Assembly (NCBI GenBank): GCA_024663395.1
Contig: JANFAH010000001.1
Span: 868,001-932,000, forward strand
Direction: 5' to 3'
Length of the DNA stretch: 64,000 nt
Source of the DNA: Pisolithus tinctorius
Lineage: Eukaryota > Basidiomycota > Agaricomycetes > Boletales > Pisolithaceae
The position numbers and the translations under genes were made by a program. The notes below the pieces were generated by a model that worked only from the letters and a program-made list of their open reading frames with translations, was not told the DNA's origin and searched no databases. Each line of letters opens with the position of its first letter. Within the stretch, counting starts at the first letter, position 1. Shown here piece after piece: positions 47,631-58,050 of this stretch.

Positions 47631-49495
47631 TCAAGGGGGTTGGGGAGGGGGGTGTCTGCTGTCGATGGATTTGCTGTGGGAATGGGGAGGGGGGAGGGCC
47701 GGGGGGGCAGCAGATGGTAGAGTCCCAGGTGACGGGACAAGGGGCCACCTCTGCCTCCATGTATTCTGTTGTTCTGTCCTCGTCGTGGTGCGATGGTCTG
47801 GTATTGCATTGCCTCGCCCAAGGTCATCTGTCTCATCTGGCCTGGGAGGGTTGGTTGCATTGGCGGGGGTCTGGTATGCTTTATGGGGTCTGTGGGTCGT
47901 GGGGATAGTTCGACTTGTGTCCATTCATCCATGGTAGGGAAGTAAGGCATACAGTTTTCTGGGGTGCGATCATTCATAGCATTGCATCTTCTGATGAATT
48001 CCAGGCATTGTCTGTTGGAGCTTGGGTGGGTGTCACTTTGGCAGTTCATGCAGAATACTGTGGGTGAGTTGCAGGCTTGTGCGCGATGGGGCTGGGTGCA
48101 TATGCCACATGTGTCCGCTTCTTGTTTGCAATCCTTTGCCAAGTGGCCTATTTGCTGACACTTGAGGCACTGGATCGGTTCCTTCTTGTCTTTGTGCGGG
48201 CGAAGCCTATCCATTCCCCAGTAGAGACCGTCCCTGATGATCTGATTGGCTGTTTCGGGGGAAGCAAAGGTGGCTAGGGCGTGTGCTACTCGTTGATTGG
48301 GGGTACGTTTGGCCGGGTCTTTGATCCATTTGATTTGGGCTATGGAGTTCGGTGGGATGTTGTTTTCAGTTTCCATTTCGCATAGCATGTCGGGACGTTC
48401 TAGATCAGTTGCAGTGGGGAGGAAGGGAATCATGACACTGTATACTCTGTCCTTGATCGTGGTCGTGCCTCCTAGTTTCTCCAGGAAGGTGATCCGGTTA
48501 GGCGCTTTTCTGATCCACACTGTGGCTTCTTGGCTGTTAAACTCGAGTAGGACGCCGTTGTTACATAGTCGGGCGACTGATTTCAGTTGAATTTCGGGAC
48601 CGTCTACACGGTCTACAGCTTCTATCGCTTGCCTGATGAGATCTATGGTGGTTTCCCTCTTGGTGGTTTCATTGAGGATCGGGTGATCTCTGTCAGGGTC
48701 GATCAGTACCTGTCTGTCTCTAATAGCAGCGTGAGCCTTAGCGTGTTCTTGCGTTGGACGTCTGCCCAGCGGGATTTGGTTCGGGTTGTTGGCGGTTGTG
48801 GTTAGGGCATCTCTGTACGGCGCTGGGAATGGGACTGGGAATGTCTGAGATTTGAGGTGGACTTTTACTTCCTCAATCATGGTCCTGATCGATCCTAAAT
48901 CATCAGTGAGTTTTTGCACTTTACCTTCGAGGTGTTTGAAGTCTGGGTTGACAGTGGTGGTAGCGGGGGTTTCGGCGTTTTTGGCAATCTTAGTGCTTAG
49001 CATAACGATTTGTTCGTTGGCAGTTTCGAGCTTTTCTGCGGTTGACATGATTTTTCCTATGTGCGGGGAGATAGCGATGAGGACTGAGGCGTCAAGTTTG
49101 CTTGATACTGCTTTGGTGATGGATTCGGCTATTGCCGGTGCTGCTAAGTCTCTGACTAGGTACGCTGTGGCACAGATGGCTGATCGTGTTGTGCTGTTCA
49201 CCGATTTGCTTTGCAAGATGTAGAATAGGGCTTGGGACAAGTGTTCTGGCATGACTGGTTCTCCTTGTACGGTGTATAGTTGGTCTAGGAATTTTCTTGC
49301 TGACACTGCGTCCTTTATTTCTGCGTCTGGATCATTGACGATGTCCTCAATGGGTAAGCCGCTACTTCTGGTGGTTTTTCCAGGTAGGGTGGACCCTGAC
49401 ACACGAGGTGCTGCTTGGGGTCCTGGCATGGCGTGGGAACTGCGCCTCAGGGTTGTTTGCCCTGTTGAGGTCATAGGCAGTGGATGTGGGAGCAT
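47627..49495 (-). CDS. LINE ORF1, gag-like RNA-binding protein
   Basis: The open frame of 622 residues has a probable coiled-coil or oligomerisation part (about residues 130-220). The C-terminal half carries three Cys/His knuckles: CLKCQQIGHLAKDC, CGICTQPHRAQAC and CMNCQSDTHPSSNRQC. The tail is Pro-rich. The protein should package LINE RNA. It is intact, unlike ORF2, which could reflect fewer hits or chance. Its stop overlaps the ORF2 start. It could only work if ORF2 were supplied by another copy. Confidence 0.88.
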   Translation of the reverse strand: MLPHPLPMTSTGQTTLRRSSHAMPGPQAAPRVSGSTLPGKTTRSSGLPIEDIVNDPDAEIKDAVSARKFLDQLYTVQGEPVMPEHLSQALFYILQSKSVNSTTRSAICATAYLVRDLAAPAIAESITKAVSSKLDASVLIAISPHIGKIMSTAEKLETANEQIVMLSTKIAKNAETPATTTVNPDFKHLEGKVQKLTDDLGSIRTMIEEVKVHLKSQTFPVPFPAPYRDALTTTANNPNQIPLGRRPTQEHAKAHAAIRDRQVLIDPDRDHPILNETTKRETTIDLIRQAIEAVDRVDGPEIQLKSVARLCNNGVLLEFNSQEATVWIRKAPNRITFLEKLGGTTTIKDRVYSVMIPFLPTATDLERPDMLCEMETENNIPPNSIAQIKWIKDPAKRTPNQRVAHALATFASPETANQIIRDGLYWGMDRLRPHKDKKEPIQCLKCQQIGHLAKDCKQEADTCGICTQPHRAQACNSPTVFCMNCQSDTHPSSNRQCLEFIRRCNAMNDRTPENCMPYFPTMDEWTQVELSPRPTDPIKHTRPPPMQPTLPGQMRQMTLGEAMQYQTIAPRRGQNNRIHGGRGGPLSRHLGLYHLLPPRPSPLPIPTANPSTADTPLPNPLE

Positions 49496-49662
49496 GATAC
49501 TGTCCCCTGCGTAGCTGGGAGGGGGGTGTGTAGTGTTGATTCTGGTGTTCTAAGAATGCGTTTCTGTACGTCACTGTTACCAGCGACGGGCTCTGCTTCT
49601 GTGGCCAGCGCAATGGGGTCGAAGAGTTTTTTCGGGGTCCTAGATGGGGTGCCACATGGAGC

Positions 49663-49675
49663 ATGGTGTCCTGTT
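49663..49675. repeat. LINE target site duplication, right copy
   Basis: The second copy of ATGGTGTCCTGTT, after which the gypsy LTR sequence resumes with GTCATACAGTG (GTTGTACAGTG in the right LTR). Confidence 0.9.
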
Positions 49676-49792
49676 GTCATACAGTGCTCATGTAACGTAG
49701 TGTTCCTGCCCCACTCTGTGCCTACATCTTGTCCCTGCTGACCAATCATCTGCGGCTGTGTCCTACACCCCTATCCTGCCTCCCCTACTCCA
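49676..49792 (-). repeat. Left (3') LTR of gypsy element, part 2
   Basis: This is the remaining 117 bp of the left LTR, ending CCCTACTCCA. It matches 57616-57732 with about four substitutions, mostly transitions. Both LTR parts together differ from the right LTR at about 6 of 163 bases. Confidence 0.92.
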
Positions 49793-49796
49793 TGTG

Positions 49797-49805
49797 CCCC
49801 CCTTT
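49797..49805 (-). other. Probable polypurine tract
   Basis: The minus strand reads AAAGGGGGG four bases before the LTR boundary, where plus-strand DNA priming would occur in an LTR retrotransposon. Confidence 0.6.
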
Positions 49806-52800
49806 AAACATGACAACATCCTCGTCATCTGTTAACTCGCTGCACAACTCCTCCTGTGTGCTGTCTGGTCTTCCCCATTCGACTGCTTCCAATGTTGCCC
49901 CTTCCTCTCTTCTGGGTGCCTGCTCTCCATTGTCATCATCATCGTCATCATCAGTGTCTGTTTCACCATCCTCTTCACTCCTTTCGGCATCTGATTTGCT
50001 TCCTCCATCTGTGTTCCCTCTCCCTTCCCTTGCCATCCCTTCTGGTATGTCTTGTTCTGTTTCTGTGCTTTGTAGTCATGCTAGGTATTCTTGTTGATCC
50101 ACATGTAGTTGTGTTCCTTCTCTTGCCATGAATGCGTGTAGTCTTCATGCGCTGAACTCCCCCAGGACTGGTCTGCCTGTTAGGGTTTCTAACCTGTAAG
50201 AGTTTCTTAGTCGTTCTGTGATTCTGTATGGGCATGACCACTTAGGTAATAGCTTCCGCTTGGTCTTGAAGGTGTAGTCCAGGTCGCTCCTGTATACTTG
50301 TACCAGTTGTCCTCTGGTGAATGTGACTTCTGCTCCTTGTCTTTGTAGGACACGGTGGTCGAATGCTTTTTTTCTTTTGATGGCATGTCTTACCATTTTG
50401 TTGTACCTGTCGAGCCATTGTTGTGCCGCATATGCCATGTGTATTGCCACATCCACTGGCATTGGTGCTGTGATGCTGTGTGTCAGTGCTGTGCATTTGG
50501 TGTTGATGACCAGTCCCAGTAGGAGTTCTTTGGGGGAGAACTTGAGCGAGGGCAGTATACAGTTGTTCAGTGTGTGGACTGCGTCGTCGAGGTGGTCTGG
50601 CCACATCCTTGGTAGTTTTTCCCAGTCAGTTTCAGGGTCGTCGTCTTCTCCTACATTTGGTGCACATAGCCATTTGAGGACATGTAGTAATAGCTTGTTT
50701 GTACCTTCCACTAGTCCGTTAATCCAGGGTGAGTATGTGGTGATAACGTGGTGGGTGCAAGACCACTTAGCGCAGTATGTTTTAACCATTTCATTGTCAA
50801 AGTGGCATCCTCCATCTGTCATGAACATTTCTGGCACTGTAAAACTGTTAAAGATAGTTGCTAAGCTGTTTACTGTGGTTTTTGCTGTTCCAGCGGTTTT
50901 GAACTTCGTTACCCAGGGGTGTTGGGAAAACGTGTCCAGGAATAGTCCGAGTGTGTGGTACCCTCCTTTGCCCATTGAGATTGACAGGTAGTTGCCTACC
51001 AGTAGTTCAAACAGGTGCTGTCTTGTTATTGGTTCGAGCAACGTGTTTAGCTTCGCTGTGCCGAAGTTTTTGCACTTCACACAATCCTGTATCACTTTCA
51101 TTACAGCGAGGTCCAGTTTGGGTGCGTAGTATTTGTCCGTGAGGGCTAACTTCATCGTGTCCCTTCCCCAGTGTCCTCCTGACTCATGTTGGCATTTCGC
51201 TTCCTCGAGTGCCTCTGCTCTCGTGATGCATTCTACCTTGTATCTCGGTCGTACACTGGTACTGCCGTTTAGCTGCCATAGTTTACCTTGATCTACCAGG
51301 TACTGCATTGACTTGTGTCTTGCTCTGTTGCAGTCTCTTATTGGGGTGTTTGTGTCAATGTTGAGTATCGCATCTATTACTTCCATGAACAATGGTTCAT
51401 GTTGGAAGCGTTCTCATAGTTGCTGATTTTCCTGTGATAGTTTAGTGATCGTGAACACGTCGTTTACTAAACCTGATGCCACTTCTGGGTCTGGGCTGAC
51501 CATCCAGTCACTGCCGTCTTCATTTGTGCAGGCTGTGTTGTCCCACTGGCGGCTTAGTCCATCTGCTACTACGTTCAGACATCCCAGTACGTGTCTTACA
51601 GCTATTATGTTGTGTGCGACTATGCTGTCTTGCCACCTTGCATGTGTGGCTGATATCAAGCTGTTGGACAGGATGTCTTTTAGTGCTTTGCAGTCAGTTT
51701 CAATTTCTATTGGGTATCCCCAAGTTATGTCTGTGAAACGGTCCAGGCCATATTTTAGTGCTGCAAATTCTAACAGAAATGGTTTGTAGTTTTGCTCAGC
51801 TGATGAAGTTCTTTTGGATGCAAATGCAATGGGTACTGTTTGTTCTACCGTTTTGCTGTTCAACGCCTGAATTTTTGTTTTTTGTGTTAGTACTGCCCCA
51901 AATCCTTCTTGGCATCTGTCTGTGGTTACGATGAATGGTGTGCCATCGTACCGCAGTGCGTGTAGTGTTGGTTGGCTTGTTAGCGCAACTTTCAGCCTTA
52001 GAAAGGCTTCGGTGTGCTTCTGTTCCCATTTATCTGCCAGCTTGTAGTTAGTCATTGCCTTCTGATATGTAGCTTTGGAAATGGGCTTAGGGATGTCCAC
52101 TTGTTTCATTAGGTCACGTAGTGGTCCTTCTATTTTGGCATATCCTTTGATGAGGTCGTGGAAGTGTCCTGTGAGCCCTAGAATCAATGTCAGGTTGAGT
52201 GTGTCATTGGGTTGTTTCCAGTTGACGACTGCTGTTAGTTTTGATAGGTCCAGCTGTATGCCCTGTGGGCCTACTGTAGCTCCCGTGAATGTCGTTTCTG
52301 TCATGAAAAGCCAGTATTTTGTCAGCGATAGCGATAGGCTGTGTTTTCTGCACTGTTGTAGTATTCATCTTAGTTTCGCTACCATTCCTTTGAACATATT
52401 GTCGCTGCATCCTCCATCATCCACAAAGAGTTCTAGGATGCCTTCCACAAGTTCTTTTTCTAGGCATTGTGAAGCAGTTGCTGAAAACATTGTTGGGGCT
52501 CTGGTCCAACCCATCGCCATTCTTGTGTACCAGAAGTAGCCCCTTCCGTCAACAAAGAACGTGAAGTATGGCCGCCATTTACCTGGGACTTCGATCGTGT
52601 AGAATCCGGATGCAAAGTCAAACACGGACATGTACCTGTGCCCGCTCAGTCACTGTTGTTTTGCTCTAATGTCTCCTTGGAACATTGGTGGTATCTGCGA
52701 GGCCTTGTTTAGTTCTGCAAAGTTTTGCGTTACCCTCCATTTTGGTGCTTCTCCCATTTCTTTCGGCATGACTTGTTCTTTTTCCTGCGTGTTCATTTGT

Positions 52801-53228
52801 TCTTTGAACGGTTGTGGTATATTTGCTTCCATGCATTGTCGGTTCAATTCTTGTTGTATGTCATCCAGTGTCATGCCCTCTGTGGTGTCATGGGTTTTTT
52901 GTGCAAGAACTGTAGGTGCAACATGCTTGATCTGGGGAATGTTTGCATGTTCAATTAGTCCAGCCTCGAGCATTTGATCGACCCATTTGTTCATGAACTG
53001 CCATTGTGGGGGGTTCATTGGTCATTGGTGTATTGTGGTGTTGAACAATGCGTTGTCTGGTAAGTTCAAGTCGACCCAGGCTCCAGGGATTGGTAGTACT
53101 TCGCTGAGGGAGCATGCAAATACATCTGCGAACTCGGTCAGTAGTTCCATGACCTCTCTTTGTTCATTCGGTGTTAGATCATTGCCAATCTTGACATGTC
53201 TGACAATGTATTCGATGCGCTCGGTGTG

Positions 53229-55059
53229 AGTCAAAGTGTGGAAAGGTGGTGAAAACCAACCAAAACCAACACAAAAGACAAATGTAGAGTGAGTGGTGGT
53301 GTGCCTCCACAGAACCTGGAGTGCAGAAACCTAAGAGGGGGAAACTTCAATGGCAGGTGCTCCTAGCGCAAGTTGATGACGAGTTACGCAGGAGTAGACA
53401 AGCAGGTGATGATTGGATGGGGGATGCTGAATGGAGTGAAGGTGTCCAGCCGAAAGGACTTCTGGAATGATGGACTTTGATACAACGTGCTCCTGGCGCA
53501 AGTCATTGATGAGTTATGGAGGAGTGGATGGATGACTAAGCAGGACTTGCTGACTAAGTGGGGATAAAGCTTCAGATGAATGATGGAGGTAGATAGACCC
53601 CTTTGTAGAGCCTCAACTACCAATGATATGAATGACGACAGATAGACTCTTCTGAATGAGCCTCAACTGTCGATGATGAGATAGGCACTGAACTGACTGC
53701 TGGACTGCTTCTGATTGCTTCTGGTAGCTAAGTACATGGGGGTTTATATACTGAGGGGGGAGCACAGCTTGTGACAAACAAGGCACAAACACTTGGTAAG
53801 TAATGAGTAAGGACTGAGTAATCATGATGAGTAAGTGAGAAATGAAAAGTAAGCAAGCACAGAGGATTGGTAAGTATTGGCAATGAACAAGTCAGGGATA
53901 GTCAAAATATCACAAAATGAGTCAAACAGAATCAGAAACTGTGTAAGCACACTGATATCACATTAGGGGGTGGCGATGCAAGTTAGATCTTGGCAGAGAC
54001 ATCTCTAGACCCAAAGATGGCATGACAGATGGACGGTGTTTCCAGATAGGGAAGTATTAATTCCAGAATTGAAGGGCATGAGTCAGGTGTCAAAGGGGGC
54101 TAGGGCATTGGGGGTCTGTGGGGCAATGAGAGCATATGTGATTGCGTCTCCCACCCTTCCATCCTCTCAGTGAAGTTAACAAAAACTTCATGAATGGGGC
54201 TCTGATGGAGGAGGAGGAGAAGGGGGGACATCTTCTGCTGGATCTTGCAGTAAGAAGGCAAGATGCATGTCATACTCGTCATGAATGCAATCAGGGAGGC
54301 TGGAGGACAGTAGATTATACTGCAGCTGTCGCAATGCAGGAAGAATGATGGACGAGACTGGGATAAAGACGGTGCAGGGAGCAGGGAGGAATGATCCATA
54401 TGCTTCATCAAGAGGGGAGACTGAAATGACCACATAAGACCTTTCTAACTGAGTGACAGACCTGAGGTGACCAAAGAACATCCTTCTGGAAGTCATACTG
54501 ACAAGGAGAACACGCTGACCAAGCTGCATGGGATGAGATGGGGCTGACAATGACGGGATGAACCAGGGGGCTTCAGGATGGAAGCTGGTGGGAACACCTG
54601 GCAGATATACATAGCCACTGTCTCTGGCAAATGAGACAAGTGAGATGACCAATGAAGAGGTGGCCATGATTGATGGACTTAGTGAAATGAGCATCTGATG
54701 GATGGAGTGCTGTAGAAATGCACAGGGTGTGAGGATCCTCTCCAAATTCGGAAGGAAGAATCGTGGGGCTGAGCACTTTAAGCGAGTGTGGGAATGGAGT
54801 CGATATCTTTGGAAATGGTGGAGATACAACAAAAACCAGAATGCCATACACGGGCACTAAAAACCTTTAATGCGCGCTTAACTCACTTCCTCTTTTCTCT
54901 TTAGCACTAACGACTTGTTCTTGTGTGAAGGATGACTGTTAACGTCTGACAGTCTTTCTACGCATGAGGCCTTTAGTCTTCATCTGCATGCTTGGGCATT
55001 GTGCACAACTCGTCAATGAGTTAGGCAGAGTCAGCTGTAACCATGTCCACAACACCTTT
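53229..55059. mobile_element. Possible 1.83-kb insertion between protease and RT
   Basis: This block is flanked by CACACC (GGTGTG on the plus strand, at 53223-53228 and 55060-55065). Before it the pol frame reads NPFSPDVTH. After it the frame reads THTERIEYIVRH, a link typical of related elements. The block has a minus-strand TATATAAA near 53745, short tandem repeats at 53350-53560 and 53590-53680, and a 219-codon minus-strand frame (54188-54847) with no recognised domain. Removing it leaves a one-base frame offset, so the boundaries are uncertain, or it may be a native spacer. Confidence 0.4.
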
Positions 55060-55725
55060 GGTGTGTGACATCGGGTGAGAATGGGTTCGTTTTCCTGGTG
55101 AACACGTTGGTTCTGCTTTCTGTTTTTGTTTCCTCTTGTGTTACATTGTTGCATTCCGTCTCTCTTCGTGTTCATGTTGTGTCGATGAAGTGGTTTTGCA
55201 GTACTGCTGTGGTGTTGCCATCTGTGACCGTTACCTTGTCTGTTGCATAGTCGTGTATTGCTTTGAAGGCTCATAGTAGTGGTTTCCCGAATAGGAATGA
55301 CCAGCCCCCTGTGCTGTCGAAGACCTCAAAGGTTCCCATTACTTCTGTGTTTTTTATGTTTATTGTGCCTGTCCACACGGCCTCTGATGGAACAATAGTT
55401 CCATTTGCCATGCGTAGTATTTGTGACGACAGTCTCCATCCTTTTAGCGTGTGCTTGATTGCATTGAATGTGCTTGATGACATGGCTCCTGTCATGGCGC
55501 CATCGTCGAACAATGCTTGTATCATTGTTTCTGTGCTGTCCTCATTTTTTAGCGTGACTGGATGTATGAATGGGACAGGTTGACTCGTGTTATCTGCTAT
55601 GTCACTTCTTCTTTCATGCACTGCTGCAGAGTATAGATTGATGGTTGCTGGCTCGATATGATGTACAGGTGAAGCTGGTGTTATCATAGTAGATACATCG
55701 AGGACCTGGGTCGGTGTGCTGTCCA

Positions 55726-57057
55726 TCACAATGACCCTGTCTCATTTCCCTGGTTGTCTAGTGCTATGAGTCTGATACTGTATGCAGTGCTCCTATTGAA
55801 CAGACCCAGAACCCTGTTACAGAGTGCTCTCCATGCTGTTTTGTTGCAGCTTAACCTGGATGAATCTCCTTCTAGCATCGGGCAGTCCCTGCTTCCATGT
55901 CCGTGTGTTCCACACCTGAAGCATTCCCCAGAGCATATCATTGCAGTTCCCGGTTTGAGGTGGTATGGTGTGTGTTCTGTGACTCGCATGGTTTCTCCAT
56001 GCTTCATGGCCCACGATGCGAGCTGAGACAGGTACCTCCTCTGGCCCTCTTCGCCATCAGGCTGGTGCGGAAGCTGCTCCAGTCCTTTCCGTACTGTCTC
56101 CTTTAGTTCTTCTGTCGGTGGGGTGTACTGCATGTTGCATCTCAGTACCTGCTGTAGTGTGAATTGCAAGCTGGGTGATGTTGTTGAGGGTGAGGTTCTT
56201 GATGCGGTATGGGGCACTGCGACCTGCCTGATTGTGAGGTGTTGGAGTTGCGCCATGATGTCTGCCGTTGTTGCTCTTTTCGCTGCTTCCACCTTCTGTA
56301 GTAGCTTTTGGTCTCGCTCCTCCTCTCTCCTCTTTCTCTCTTCTATCTCCTTGCATTCCTGTTTCAGTTTTGACATATTCAGTTTCTTGATGTCATCTGT
56401 GAATGTTTTCCAATTCGTGTATTCATCATCTAGTAATTTCCTGACTGCTTGTGGGAGCTGCTTCTTGACCTGCCATATTAACGTAGACCCTCCTTCAATC
56501 TTTGCTAGCCTTGCGAGCTCCATGGCCTCATCCGCCCATCTTATGTGCGACCACACCTTCTGTCAGCCTACTGTCCTGATTACCCTGACGTCTTCTTCGA
56601 GCATCTTGTGTGATAGTAATTCCATTTGGTATTCCTCTGACATTTGGGATGCGCTCTTCATTGTGGGCCATCTGTCATTGAATGCCTTAGTCAGCTCATC
56701 CCAGCTGGCTAGCTGTGTTGTCATGAGGTCTTCATACCAGCACTCGGCTGGTGAGCCTGTACTGAGGTAGTTGGCTAGTGCTTTGATCTTCCGCGCGTCG
56801 GTTGAGAGCAGGTTGAGGAATAGCATGCTGTGGTTGAATGCTTTGATGAAATCGCTCGGGTTGTCTGCCTCTGTGCAGTCCCCATAGAAGAGGGGAACTG
56901 CTTCTGCCATCACTTTCAGGCGCCCTGTCGATGGTGTTGGATGTGGGACTGGTGGGGGTGGTGGTGCTGCTGGCGATGGAGTTGGGAGTGTTGTTGGCAT
57001 GTACAGCGGTGGTAGAGCTGGGACTGACAGTGCTCTTTCCCTTTGATGGATTATCAC
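55726..57057 (-). pseudogene. Gypsy gag, capsid and zinc knuckle (one TGA stop)
   Basis: The frame of 444 codons starts MIIHQRERALSVPALPPLY. It has a Pro-rich part, then the retrotransposon gag region with PLFYGDC, DFIKAFNHSM, ALANYLSTGSPAECWYEDL and WDELTKAFNDRW. A Glu/Lys-rich helix and a single CCHC knuckle CFRCGTHGHGSRDC follow. A TGA at 56563 splits the frame. The gag stop overlaps the pol ATG as TGATG, which suggests reinitiation or a -1 shift for pol expression. The true start could lie further upstream. Confidence 0.88.
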
Positions 57058-57569
57058 TGCTGACGAAGTCAGTGGGGTTGGTAGCAGTAGTGTGGGGAAT
57101 ACCGTGTAGAAGTCATCCTCTCCCAGGTACTCTGGGGAGTTTGTTCTGGTTGGAGGAATTCCTCAGGTTGAGGCTTGTTCCTGGGGTGATGACAGTGTGT
57201 TTTGGGGTGTCTGCAGGTCTGAAGGGAGTGAGTAGTCACTGGTGAAGGGGGTTCCTAATGGTGACCATGCTGGGGATACGTCGGGCATGTGCAAAGTCAC
57301 AAAGCGACCCCATGCGTTGCACAGTTGGCTTCTGTTAGGCAGATTGGTAGCGGTGGGGTGGTTGTTTCTAAAACTTGTTACTTAGCTCATTTTTTTCTTT
57401 TTTGTACTCCTCTACATGTGTACTCCATGCAGTTGCCTTGTGTTCGTTTCATGGTGGTTTGTTGCTGTGTTTGTGCAGTATTGCAGTGTGGTGTTACAGT
57501 GCAGTGTTGCAGTATGGTGTTGTGGTATGGTGTTATGGTGCCTGGGCTGAATCCACTCTCTTCACCACA

Positions 57570-57732
57570 TGGAACAGTGTGGAACAATGATGCTCACTCA
57601 AAATGGTGTCCTGTTGTTGTACAGTGCTCGTGTAACGTAGTGTTCCTGCCCCACTCTGTGCCTACATCTTGTCCCTGCTGACCAATCGTCTGCGGCTGTG
57701 TCCTACACCCCTATCCTGCCTCCCCTACTCCA
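57570..57732 (-). repeat. Right (5') LTR of gypsy element
   Basis: The complete 163-bp LTR starts TGGAACAGTG and ends CTACTCCA on the plus strand. It is the upstream LTR for the minus-strand genes. The identity to the left LTR is about 96 percent, so the insertion is fairly old. Sequence outside it resumes an R segment. Confidence 0.93.
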
Positions 57733-58050
57733 GCAGTTTGATGCAAGCATATTGAGGCTTAGAGCATGATGCTTACGAGTTACCTATTTTCTGAAGGTCG
57801 ACACGCACTAACATGAGCTAAGGTGAACCCGATCGATACGAGGGATATATGTGGCAACCGTGATATGCAGCATCTAAAGATTTGTTCAGCTTTCGTCTGC
57901 TATTCAAGCTTGGCCCTATCCCCCCTTCCCCATCTCCGCATACTCCCTCGTGATTTACCTTTCGCGTGGAAATAAGTAAGTCCTGACATCGTCGTCAATC
58001 TTGGCGCGGTTGCCGGTGCATGGCACCAGTTTTAGACGGCAGAATTCATA
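57733..58050. repeat. R segment (copy 5, right part)
   Basis: The segment continues the R copy interrupted at 43061. It matches 22670-22760 and 39000-39200. Compared with these, about 85 bp around the insertion point are missing. Confidence 0.5.

Larger units (their letters stand above)
43108..49662 (-). mobile_element. Non-LTR retrotransposon (LINE), inserted in gypsy LTR
   Basis: The element is 6.55 kb on the minus strand. Its 3' end is a poly-A tail, seen as T's up to 43127. It has two overlapping frames: a gag-like ORF1 with zinc knuckles, and ORF2 with an AP-type endonuclease, reverse transcriptase, RNase H and a C-terminal Cys/His motif. This layout fits the Tad/I group of fungal LINEs. 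The flanking 13-bp duplication shows insertion by target-primed reverse transcription. The 5' end may be slightly truncated, as only about 170 bp precede ORF1. Four TGA stops and a mutated RT active site make ORF2 dead. Confidence 0.93.
49785..55726 (-). pseudogene. Gypsy pol: protease, RT, RNase H, integrase (eight TGA stops)
   Basis: The protease has LFDDGAM and ends FLFGKPLL. A TGA (55271) and an AFKAIHDYATD spacer follow, with a further TGA at 55172. After the 53229-55059 block comes the RT, with TPNEQREVMELL, RVTQNFAELNK, FDFASGFYTIEV and the catalytic FVDDGG. The RNase H has FIVTTDRCQEGFGAV, and the integrase has HESGGH..CVKC, MTDGG and GLVEGTN. The first integrase catalytic Asp is Asn (VGNYLS, 50991-50993). 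An acidic tail with an Asp run ends at a TAG inside the LTR (49785-49787). Other TGA codons are at 53022, 52650, 52365, 51414, 50145 and 50076. The frame shifts once, across the block. Confidence 0.92.
43062..57732 (-). mobile_element. Ty3/gypsy LTR retrotransposon, dead, with nested insertions
   Basis: The element has two 163-bp LTRs beginning TGGA and ending TCCA on the plus strand. The left LTR is split by a LINE. On the minus strand the order is gag, protease, reverse transcriptase, RNase H, integrase, the Ty3/gypsy order. A purine run (AAAGGGGGG, 49797-49805 on the minus strand) next to the left LTR is a likely polypurine tract. A TGGTGAAGAG two bases inside the right LTR is a possible primer-binding site. 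Without the LINE and the extra block in pol the element would be about 6.3 kb, normal for the group. Nine in-frame TGA codons and a lost integrase Asp show that it is inactive. Flanking 4-bp sequences GCGG and GCAG are an imperfect target duplication at best. Confidence 0.93.

Noticed and set aside
49729..50097. Ser-rich plus-strand frame of 122 codons
   Set aside because: It is the antisense of the acidic pol tail. Its Ser richness is the mirror of Asp/Glu codons.
54188..54847. 219-aa frame as a gypsy protein such as an envelope
   Set aside because: It lies in the wrong place for an envelope (between protease and RT), has no signal peptide or anchor pattern, and sits in a block that may be an insertion.
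43692..57057. TGA read as an amino acid in the transposon frames
   Set aside because: Host genes here use TGA as a normal stop (CCF, for example), and the catalytic residues are mutated too. Decay explains the data better.
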